In this document: piece by piece, positions 1 to 5,507 of the stretch
Numbering within the stretch: position 1 is the first letter of the stretch
Layout of the letters: every line of letters begins with the position of its first letter
Source of the DNA: an uncultured Clostridia bacterium
Lineage (GTDB): Bacteria > Bacillota > Clostridia > Christensenellales > Borkfalkiaceae
Assembly (NCBI GenBank): GCA_947629845.1
Contig: CANRFD010000051.1
Location: 1-9,045, forward strand
DNA length: 9,045 nucleotides
Direction: 5' to 3'
Made by a program: the position numbers and the translations under genes
Notes under the pieces: model-generated
Told to the model about the DNA's origin: nothing
The model's database searches: none
The model's input: the letters and a program-made list of their open reading frames with translations, nothing else

Positions 1-362
1 TCCATGCGCTCGAGCTTTTCGAGATAGTCGATGCGGGAGCGGATGGTCTTGAAGTTGGTGAGCGTTCCGCCCAGCCAACGGGAGTTGACGTAGTACTGCC
101 CGCAGCGCTCCGCCTCTTCCTTGATGGCGTCCTGCGCCTGCTTTTTGGTGCCGACGAAGAGCACGCTCTTGCCCGCCTTCACGCTCTCCACGACAAAGGT
201 GTACGCTTCCTCGATGAGTTTTGCCGTCTGCTCGAGGTCGATGATGTGGATATCGTGCCGCGCGGCGAAGATGTACTTCTTCATCTTCGGGTTCCATCTT
301 CTCGTCTGGTGGCCGAAGTGGACGCCCGCCTCGAGAAGCTGTTTCATGGTGATAACTGCCAT
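1..362 (-). CDS. rpsB: 30S ribosomal protein S2 (5' part, runs off the left edge)
   Basis: The first 120 codons of ribosomal protein S2 are visible; the rest lies beyond base 1. S2 is a small-subunit protein that joins late in 30S assembly. The translation starts MAVITMKQLLEAGVHFGHQ and contains the family hallmarks: GVHFGHQTRRWNPKM near residues 13-27, the IHIIDLEQT segment near 38-46, FVGTKKQA at 69-76, and the YYVNSRWLGGTLTNF block at 90-104. The ATG at 362 is the family's usual start and is preceded by GGAGG at 367-371, four bases upstream. The gene has its own promoter at 483-511, so it does not depend on read-through from the TIR gene upstream. In most Firmicutes tsf follows, but that would lie outside this window. 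Confidence 0.98.
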   Translation of the reverse strand, partial: MAVITMKQLLEAGVHFGHQTRRWNPKMKKYIFAARHDIHIIDLEQTAKLIEEAYTFVVESVKAGKSVLFVGTKKQAQDAIKEEAERCGQYYVNSRWLGGTLTNFKTIRSRIDYLEKLERM

Positions 363-476
363 AATTCCTCCGTTATACCGCCCCCATGTGCGGATTTTGC
401 CCGTTCCTTTTCCGCCGATGAGATTTGCGGAACACGGAGAACGGCGCGCGTGGGGTGAGTATTGCCCTTTTCGGGC
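363..476 (-). promoter_or_regulatory. rpsB 5' leader, possibly structured
   Basis: About 115 nt lie between the predicted transcription start and the rpsB ATG, which is long for a simple leader. At its 5' end is the hairpin GCCC-GAAAA-GGGC (464-476). Further in, UUCCGC can pair with GCGGAA. The hexamer CUCCGU (434-439, read on the minus strand) is complementary to ACGGAG at 368-373, which includes part of the Shine-Dalgarno sequence, so a fold hiding the ribosome binding site is possible. rpsB is autoregulated by S2 in E. coli. Whether this leader works that way is inference from a 6-base match that could be chance. Confidence 0.4.
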
Positions 477-482
477 TTATAG

Positions 483-511
483 ATTATACCATAGCGCAAA
501 ATTTTTTGCAA
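483..511 (-). promoter_or_regulatory. rpsB promoter (sigma-A type)
   Basis: On the minus strand TTGCAA (506-511) and a perfect TATAAT (483-488) are separated by 17 bp. The expected start is near 476, just before the GCCC/GGGC hairpin. The -35 and spacer overlap a 14-bp palindrome, GCAAAATTTTTTGC at 496-509. The promoter begins only 26 bp past the stop codon side of the TIR gene's 3' flank and gives rpsB independent transcription. Confidence 0.85.
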
Positions 512-554
512 CTTGTTTTGCGGGGGTTTTGTGCGGATACGGAAAATTTTTCCG

Positions 555-3500
555 TCAGTCGGTAAAGGTGAAGCGGATGGATTTTACGCCCTCGCCGAAA
601 ATTCTTTTGAGCTCTGTTTTCATGATCCCGCCCTTGAACCGCTTGGGAATAGTGACGGACTTAAGATTGATGCACATATAAAACGCCTCGTCTCCAATGG
701 AAGTCACGCTATCGGGGATAGCGATGCTTTTGAGCTTTGTGCAACCGGCGAATGCAGAATCTCCGATCGAAGTCACGCTGTTGGAAATTGTAATGCTTGT
801 AAGCCCACTACACTTACAGAACGCATAATCCTCAATCTTGGTCACGCTTTCAGGAATGGTAACGCTTGTAAGCCCGTTACAATCCTTAAACGTGTCGCGC
901 CCGATTGTGGTCACGCCGTTGGGAATGGTAATGCTTGTAAGCCCGCTACAGCCTTCAAAAGTTCCTTCTCCGATTGAAGTTACGCTGTCGGGAATGGTAA
1001 TACTTGTAAGCCCGCTGCAATTGGAAAATGCATAATACCCTATTACAGCCACACCGTCGGGGATTACAACATCCACCAGATTGCTACAACCTAAAAATGC
1101 ATATTCACCAATCGCATTCAAACGGCAAGAAATGGTAATACTTTTAAGTCCGCTACATCCTTGAAATGCACTTCCGCATATTTTTACCACGCTGCTTGGA
1201 ATAGAGATACTTTTAAGTCCTACACAACCATAGAACGCACGCTTTTCAATGGATGTTATACCGTTTTGGATAGTAATGTTAGTAAGACTTTTGCAATCCC
1301 TAAACGCATCCATTATGATCGAAGCCCCACTAGTAATAACTACCGTTCTAAGCTTTCTCCTGGGGATATGGGAAAGTGCCAACGTTGGGATTTCCGCTTT
1401 TTGTATCGGACATCCTTCGAACGCACCGTTTTCAATGGAAATCACACTATCGGAAATTTTAATGCTATTAAGTCCACTGCAATTACAAAATGCATTTGTA
1501 CCAATCGAAGTCACGCTGTTGGGAATGGTTATACTCGTAAGATTATCACAGCCCGCGAACGCCCCGCTTCCAATCGAAGTTACGCCGTCGGGAATTTCAA
1601 TACTCGTCAGCCCGTTGCAACCATAGAACGCAAAATCCCCGATCGAGGTCACGCTGTCGGGGATGGTAATGCTCGTAAGATTATCACAGCCCGCGAACGC
1701 CCTCTCCCCAATGGAGGTCACACCAAAAGGGATCTTGCTGTTTTTGCAGCCCAAAATCAACTTGTGTGTTGCTCTCTTGATGATACAATTCCCCTCGCTA
1801 CGGTATACCCTGTTCCCCTCGGCGACTGTAATGCTCGTCAGCCCGTTGCAACCATAGAACGCAAAATCCCCAATCGATGTCACGCTGTTGGGAATGGTGA
1901 TGCCCGTAAGACTTCTGCAACACATGAACGCCTCTTCCCCAATCAAAGTCACACTGTTGGGAATAATTACGTCGCCGCCTTTTCCTGTATATTTTTTCAA
2001 AACGCCATTTTCGATCTTAAATTGTGCCAAATAGGCACGGCGTTCTTCTTCCTTACGTTTCTGTTCTTCTTCCCGCGCACGGCGTTCGGCGGCAAGGCGG
2101 GCTTCCTCTTCGCGGCGTTTCCGCGCCTCTTCCTCGCGTTTTTTGCGTTCGGCTTCCTCTCGGGCTCGGCGTTCGGCGGCAAGGCGGGCTTCCTCTTCGC
2201 GGCGTTTCCGCTCCTCTTCCTCGCGTTTTTTGCGCTCGGCTTCTTCCCGCGCGCGGCGTTCTGCGGCAAGGCGAGCTTCCTCTTCGCGGCGTTTCCGCTC
2301 CGCTTCCTCGCGTTTTTTGCGCTCGGCTTCCTCGCGCGCACGGCGTTCGGCGGCAAGGCGGGCTTCTTCTTCCCTGCGCTTTTTCTCCTCTTCCTCTTTG
2401 CGGCGTTTTTCTTCCTCCTCCGCCTGACGCATCATGGCGAGGAGTTGGGCGGGGGTCAGGTTGCCTGCGGGGGCAGCGGGCTGCTGTGCGTTGCCACGCT
2501 TGAGTTCGTCGATCATGGCGCGCATTTCTTCCCGCTCGCGGTTGCGCGCCTCTTCTTCCGCTTTGCGCCGGTTTTCGCTCTCGTCAAGCCGCCTCTGCAT
2601 CTCCTCGAATTGGCGGTTCCGCGCTTCCTCTTGGGCACGCTTCTTCGCTTTCTCCTCCTCGCGGCGCTTCTTCGCCTCGGGGGTGTGCGTTTCCACAAAG
2701 TCGACGATCTTGCCTTCTGCCTCGCGGAGCGAAAAATCGATGCCCTGCAGCTTGCCCCTCCGCTCCGGCAGACGCTCGATGGGCTTTTTGTAGAACACGA
2801 TGGTGATACTGTCGCTCTCCTTCTCCGCATCGTTGACGAGCTTCAAAAAGCGCATGTATTCGTTTCTGACCCACTTGGTCTCCAAATAGCTTTCGTCACG
2901 GCAGATGACAAGCATGCACTCGCTCGTGCAGAGCGCATACAGGATGCGCGCCTCGTAGTCGGCGCCCGCCACGTTGCGAAGTTCACGCTCCGAATAGAAG
3001 GGCCTATAGCCCTTGTCGCGCAGGAGCCCGTAGATGTAGTCGGCATCCTTGCTGTCCTCGGTTTTTCCGACCCCATCTGTCACTTTTACGCACAAAAAGC
3101 AGTCGTAATCGAGCCCCGACTGTTTCAGTTTGAAGAACTCGCCGAGGATGTAGTCGATCTCCTCGCCGCGCTTTTCGTACTCTTTGCGCTGCTCGGCGGT
3201 CGCGAGCGCAAGGGCGCGGCGGTAGTTTGCATTCTCCGTGAATTTTTTGTCCGTCACCTCGTGGCAAATGGGCTGCAGACGCGGCGGATCGTTTGCCTCG
3301 TCCTTCAAATACTGTACCTTGAAGGTGGAAAGCGCCATGCCGAAGTAGGCCTCGGGCTCCTCGCTGTCGAGCTCGGCGGCCTTTGCGTATGCCGTATAGG
3401 CCTCGTCGAATTTGAAGTTGTCGAGGTCGTGTTCGCCTTGATCGAGAAAATTTTGCACTTTAGACCGGTTGCTCTTCGCCATGATGAACGCCGTGCCGCA

Positions 3501-3587
3501 GTGCACGCAGCGGATGACGCGCCCCGTCGCTTTTGCGGGGTCGAGCGGCGCCGTACAACATTTACAGATCAGTTCTTGCAACTCCAT
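555..3587 (-). CDS. Zinc-ribbon/TIR protein with charged rod and BspA-type LRR array
   Basis: About 1010 residues, no signal peptide or membrane segment, so probably cytoplasmic. Residues 8-30 hold a zinc ribbon (C8-x2-C11, C27-x2-C30). Residues 46-97 look TPR-like. A TIR domain spans about 157-285, with YSERELRNV near 198-206 and WVRNE at 239-243; E243 aligns with the glutamate that makes TIR domains NAD-cleaving. Residues 300-520 are a Glu/Arg/Ala/Lys rod including four 29-residue repeats. Residues 541-985 are about 17 BspA-like (LRR_5) repeats of the type SVTSIGxxAFxGCxxLTSITIP. The zinc-ribbon/TIR module is known to me from gut Clostridia proteins with varying C-termini; its function is uncharacterised. 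A role as an NAD-consuming sensor or defence protein is inference. The ATG at 3587 is chosen because AAGGAAGG is best spaced for it; ATG at 3593 is an alternative. The 5' half is GC-rich, the LRR half AT-richer. It has its own promoter and no evident partner gene. Confidence 0.9.
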   Translation of the reverse strand: MELQELICKCCTAPLDPAKATGRVIRCVHCGTAFIMAKSNRSKVQNFLDQGEHDLDNFKFDEAYTAYAKAAELDSEEPEAYFGMALSTFKVQYLKDEANDPPRLQPICHEVTDKKFTENANYRRALALATAEQRKEYEKRGEEIDYILGEFFKLKQSGLDYDCFLCVKVTDGVGKTEDSKDADYIYGLLRDKGYRPFYSERELRNVAGADYEARILYALCTSECMLVICRDESYLETKWVRNEYMRFLKLVNDAEKESDSITIVFYKKPIERLPERRGKLQGIDFSLREAEGKIVDFVETHTPEAKKRREEEKAKKRAQEEARNRQFEEMQRRLDESENRRKAEEEARNREREEMRAMIDELKRGNAQQPAAPAGNLTPAQLLAMMRQAEEEEKRRKEEEEKKRREEEARLAAERRAREEAERKKREEAERKRREEEARLAAERRAREEAERKKREEEERKRREEEARLAAERRAREEAERKKREEEARKRREEEARLAAERRAREEEQKRKEEERRAYLAQFKIENGVLKKYTGKGGDVIIPNSVTLIGEEAFMCCRSLTGITIPNSVTSIGDFAFYGCNGLTSITVAEGNRVYRSEGNCIIKRATHKLILGCKNSKIPFGVTSIGERAFAGCDNLTSITIPDSVTSIGDFAFYGCNGLTSIEIPDGVTSIGSGAFAGCDNLTSITIPNSVTSIGTNAFCNCSGLNSIKISDSVISIENGAFEGCPIQKAEIPTLALSHIPRRKLRTVVITSGASIIMDAFRDCKSLTNITIQNGITSIEKRAFYGCVGLKSISIPSSVVKICGSAFQGCSGLKSITISCRLNAIGEYAFLGCSNLVDVVIPDGVAVIGYYAFSNCSGLTSITIPDSVTSIGEGTFEGCSGLTSITIPNGVTTIGRDTFKDCNGLTSVTIPESVTKIEDYAFCKCSGLTSITISNSVTSIGDSAFAGCTKLKSIAIPDSVTSIGDEAFYMCINLKSVTIPKRFKGGIMKTELKRIFGEGVKSIRFTFTD
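633..1967 (-). repeat. 69-bp in-frame repeats encoding the LRR array
   Basis: About 17 units of 23 codons encode the BspA-type repeats. One unit carries an insertion with the usual BspA variant ending LILGCKNSKIP. Neighbouring units are close at DNA level: the stretch beginning ctcgtaagattatcacagcc recurs at 1534 and 1672, exactly two units (138 bp) apart, and gcaaccatagaacgcaaaat recurs at 1617 and 1848. Middle units (about 1080-1450) are more diverged and AT-rich. Such arrays can gain or lose units by recombination. Confidence 0.9.
2031..2378 (-). repeat. Four 87-bp tandem repeats encoding a charged helical rod
   Basis: The string gcgttcggcggcaaggc or a close variant starts at 2082, 2169, 2256 and 2343, each 87 bp apart. 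Each unit encodes 29 residues centred on EEEARLAAERRAREEAERKK. Twenty-nine residues are almost exactly eight alpha-helical turns, so each unit presents the same face. The acid/base spacing fits a single alpha-helix or a coiled coil. The last unit (near 2031) is degenerate and leads into the LRR array. Confidence 0.9.
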
Positions 3588-3618
3588 TTGCATTCCTTCC
3601 TTTGTGGTGACTATATCA

Positions 3619-3649
3619 ATTATAACATTTTGCCCCGCCCTATCGTCAA
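3619..3649 (-). promoter_or_regulatory. Promoter of the TIR-LRR gene, with extended -10
   Basis: On the minus strand TTGACG (3644-3649) and TATAAT (3619-3624) are 19 bp apart. The spacer is slightly long, but TG lies one base upstream of TATAAT, giving an extended -10. Just upstream (3650-3690) are A and T tracts at about helical spacing, which resemble an UP element. The predicted start leaves a short leader of about 20-25 nt before the ribosome binding site AAGGAAGG (3595-3602). No operator is apparent. Confidence 0.75.
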
Positions 3650-3731
3650 GAAAATTTTCATACTTTTTTGAAAAAATTTTTGCTTTTTTGGGGGGGCGGG
3701 GGCCGCCCCTTGCGCGGCGATGATAAAATAT

Positions 3732-3798
3732 GGACATGTTTCGACGACGAAGCCCCGCCGATTGTGTCGGCGGGGCTTTTGCTCAACATGACGTGATT
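3732..3798. repeat. Repeat A, copy 1: constant arms around a GC hairpin
   Basis: The left arm GGACATGTTTCGAC (3732-3745) and the right arm GCTCAACATGACGTGA (3781-3796) flank a 12-bp perfect stem (3750-3761 with 3767-3778) and a 5-base loop. The arms can themselves pair through CATGTT and AACATG, giving a two-part hairpin. Copies 2 and 3 have the same arms but unrelated stem sequences. On the plus strand the stem is followed by TTTT, but no plus-strand gene lies upstream of it. It lies upstream of the TIR promoter. Confidence 0.85.
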
Positions 3799-3803
3799 GT
3801 GTG

Positions 3804-3886
3804 GCGCGCATGGTAGACGAATGGTGCGCGCGGGGCAACATGACGTGATTTGTGTGGCGGGGCGGGAATTTCAGCATGACGTGATT
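3804..3886. repeat. Tandem right-arm copies of repeat A
   Basis: Two further copies of CATGACGTGATT (3839-3850 and 3875-3886) follow copy 1 without a left arm. The first is preceded by another inverted repeat, GCGCGCA (3804-3810) with TGCGCGC (3825-3831). The second lies 36 bp after the first, behind a segment containing ggcggggcgggaatttcag. The same 36-bp spaced pair recurs after copy 2 at 4130-4177. Confidence 0.75.
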
Positions 3887-3900
3887 ATGGCTCAATCCCC

Positions 3901-3970
3901 ATCACCGCCTGCGGCGGAGCTTCAGCACAAGGCACGCCTGCGGCGCCCTTTGCGAAAGGGGAAGCCTTGC
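3901..3970. repeat. Repeat C-like palindromic segment
   Basis: This stretch holds the hairpins CCGCC-tgc-GGCGG (3905-3917) and CCCTTT-gcg-AAAGGG, bracketed by AAGGC and GCCTT. The order AAGGC ... GGGGAAGC matches the end of the larger element at 8095-8201, so the two are probably degenerate members of one family. No coding potential is seen. Confidence 0.5.
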
Positions 3971-3995
3971 GCGGAGAGCGGGATCAGGGTGGAGT

Positions 3996-4041
3996 CCCAC
4001 CCCCGTCCCTACGGGACACCCCCTCCCGAGGAGGGGGCAAG
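3996..4041. repeat. Repeat B, copy 1: GC-rich double hairpin
   Basis: Two adjacent palindromes, GTCCC-ta-cGGGAC and CCCCCTCC-cg-aGGAGGGGG, follow a run CCCACCCCC. An almost identical unit is found at 4188-4234 and 7994-8040. It lies 37 bp left of repeat A copy 2. Confidence 0.85.
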
Positions 4042-4078
4042 AGACGGGCGGAATAAAAGTTTCTACTTTATTAAATAA

Positions 4079-4139
4079 GGACATGTTTCGACACACAGCC
4101 GACCGCGGGTGCGGTCGGCTGTGGCTCAACATGACGTGA
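4079..4139. repeat. Repeat A, copy 2
   Basis: The arms are GGACATGTTTCGAC (4079-4092) and GCTCAACATGACGTGA (4124-4139). The stem is 13 bp and perfect: CACAGCCGACCGC (4094-4106) with GCGGTCGGCTGTG (4111-4123), loop gggt. A right-arm copy follows 36 bp on, at 4166-4177. The element lies downstream of upp, where its hairpin could serve as a 3' end on the minus strand, but there is no U-run. Confidence 0.85.
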
Positions 4140-4187
4140 GTTATGTGGCGGGGCGGGAATTTCAGCATGACGTGATTGTGTGGCGTG

Positions 4188-4234
4188 CCCCACCCCCGTC
4201 CCTACGGGACACCCCCTCCCGAGGAGGGGGCAAG
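4188..4234. repeat. Repeat B, copy 2
   Basis: This is the same double hairpin as at 3996-4041, including ccgtccctacgggacacccc. It lies only 13 bp past the upp stop codon and is the first strong RNA structure in the upp 3' region. It may act as a mRNA stabiliser or weak terminator, although no U-tract follows. With copy 1 it brackets repeat A copy 2 (order B-A-B). Confidence 0.8.
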
Positions 4235-4247
4235 TGCGAAACGGGGT

Positions 4248-4886
4248 CTACTTTGTGCCGAAGAGCCGATCGCCCGCGTCGCCCAGCCCCGGCAGGATGT
4301 ACCCCTGCGCGTTGAGACAGCGGTCGAGCGTAGAGACGTAGACGGAGACGTCGGGATGCGCCTTTGCGACCTTCTCCACCCCCTCGGGCGCGCCGATGAT
4401 GGCCATGAACTTGATGTTCCTGACGCCCCGCTTTTTGAGCGCGACGATGGCGTCGCAGGCGGAGCCGCCCGTTGCGAGCATGGGGTCGACCAAAAACACC
4501 GTCTTGTTCTCGATGTCGGCGGGCAATTTGCAGTAATATTCCTGCGGCTCGAGCGTAACTTCGTTGCGGTACATGCCGATGTGGCCGACGTGCGCCGTGG
4601 GAAAGACGCGCTGCACGCCGCTCACCATGCCGAGCCCCGCCCGCAGAATGGGCACGATGACGACGCTCTCCGCGCGCACGCGGTACTGCACCGTCCGCTC
4701 GAGGGGGGTCTCCACCTCGACGGGCACGAGTTCGACGTCCTTCATGCTCTCGTACGTCATGACCGTGGCAATCTCCTCGACGAGTTCGCGGAACTCCTTG
4801 GTGCTCGTGTTCTTATCCCGCAAGATGCTGATCTTGTGGCGGATGAGCGGATGGTCGAAGATAAAGACGTTGGGGTAGGTTTTCAT
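4248..4886 (-). CDS. upp: Uracil phosphoribosyltransferase
   Basis: This cytosolic salvage enzyme makes UMP from uracil and PRPP. The 212-residue length fits the family (about 209). The PRPP-binding loop is VFLVDPMLATGGSA (130-143). RAGLGM (82-87) and the uracil-binding C-terminal segment GYILPGLGDAGDR (195-207) are intact, so it should be active. The start at 4886 has AGGAGG at 4891-4896, four bases upstream. It is the last gene of an apparent lon-engB-upp operon, 33 bp after engB and without a visible promoter of its own. No canonical terminator follows; the GC-rich repeat at 4188-4234 comes next. Confidence 0.98.
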   Translation of the reverse strand: MKTYPNVFIFDHPLIRHKISILRDKNTSTKEFRELVEEIATVMTYESMKDVELVPVEVETPLERTVQYRVRAESVVIVPILRAGLGMVSGVQRVFPTAHVGHIGMYRNEVTLEPQEYYCKLPADIENKTVFLVDPMLATGGSACDAIVALKKRGVRNIKFMAIIGAPEGVEKVAKAHPDVSVYVSTLDRCLNAQGYILPGLGDAGDRLFGTK

Positions 4887-4919
4887 GATGCCTCCTGACT
4901 TGCAGCGGCTGACGCCGCG

Positions 4920-5507
4920 TTATTCCGTGAGCTGTAAGATCTGCGCGATCCGCGCCGTGAGCGCCTCCTTGCCCCCGCCCGTGAGCCCCGAGACGGCGAG
5001 GACGTTCCCCTCCCCCAGCCCGAAGGCGTTGGCGACGGCGCGCAGGCGCTCCCTCTGCTTCATGCGGGAGAGTTTATCCGCCTTGGTCGCGACGACGGTG
5101 AAGGGCAGGATGTGGTAGTTGAGAAATTGCACCATCTGCATGTCGTCGGCGGAGGGATCGCGGCGGATATCCGAGAGCAGAAAGACGTGTGCGATCTGCT
5201 CCTTTTTGGCAAAGAATGCGTCCAAAACCCGACCCCATTTCTCCTTTTCCGCCTTGGAGACGGCGGCATAGCCGTAGCCCGGGAGGTCGGCGAGGACAAA
5301 TTCGCCGAAGTCGAAATAGTTGACAAGGCGCGTTCTGCCCGGGGCGGAGCTCGTCTTGGCGAGGTTCTTTTGGTTCGCCAACATGTTGATGAGCGTGGAC
5401 TTCCCCGAATTGGACTTGCCGCACACGGCGATCATCGGCTTTTGCGGCACGATGAATTGGGCGGGCGACGCCGCGCTCGTGATGAATTTTGCCCCGTTAA
5501 TGCGCAT
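4920..5507 (-). CDS. engB: Ribosome biogenesis GTP-binding protein EngB/YsxC
   Basis: EngB (YihA/YsxC) is a small GTPase needed for assembly of the large ribosomal subunit. The 195-residue protein has all G motifs in order: P-loop GKSNSGKST (30-38), the SSAPGRTR switch I region (53-60), DLPGYG (74-79), TKAD (141-144) and SGLTGGG (173-179). The usual P-loop is GRSNVGKS, so K for R and S for V are mild departures. The ATG at 5507 lies inside the lon stop region: the sequence ATGCGCATTAA is shared, an 11-bp overlap. The upstream Shine-Dalgarno is weak, so translational coupling to lon is likely. The lon-ysxC order is also found in Bacillus. Confidence 0.97.
   Translation of the reverse strand: MRINGAKFITSAASPAQFIVPQKPMIAVCGKSNSGKSTLINMLANQKNLAKTSSAPGRTRLVNYFDFGEFVLADLPGYGYAAVSKAEKEKWGRVLDAFFAKKEQIAHVFLLSDIRRDPSADDMQMVQFLNYHILPFTVVATKADKLSRMKQRERLRAVANAFGLGEGNVLAVSGLTGGGKEALTARIAQILQLTE

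Noticed and set aside
539..555. Terminator for the TIR-LRR gene at the palindrome ACGGAAAATTTTTCCGT
   Set aside because: The palindrome overlaps the stop codon, has AT-rich centre with little loop, and no U-run follows.
1161..3671. Long plus-strand open frame opposite the TIR-LRR gene
   Set aside because: It mirrors the repeats of the real gene, is Phe/Leu/Ala-rich from reversed Glu/Arg/Lys codons, and has no ribosome binding site or family match.
3588..3737. N-terminal extension of the TIR-LRR protein to an upstream start at 3737
   Set aside because: It would begin inside repeat A, has no ribosome binding site, and would place the -35/-10 promoter inside the coding region. The zinc ribbon begins right after the ATG at 3587.
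3750..3780. Plus-strand intrinsic terminator (stem plus TTTT) in repeat A copy 1
   Set aside because: No plus-strand gene lies upstream, and copies 2 and 3 lack the T run, so it is better explained as part of the repeat.
3732..3798. Integron attC site (GCTCAAC fits RYYYAAC)
   Set aside because: The partner GTTTCGA does not fit GTTRRRY, and the order of the two half-sites is the reverse of an attC site.
3620..4168. Small minus-strand frames containing HVMLKFPPRH
   Set aside because: They are translations of the repeat arms and appear twice only because the repeat does; no ribosome binding site.
3732..4177. Possible CRISPR array from the recurring CATGACGTGATT
   Set aside because: Spacing is irregular (52, 36, 255, 36), the repeat is only about 12 bp and partly inside hairpins, and no cas gene is present.
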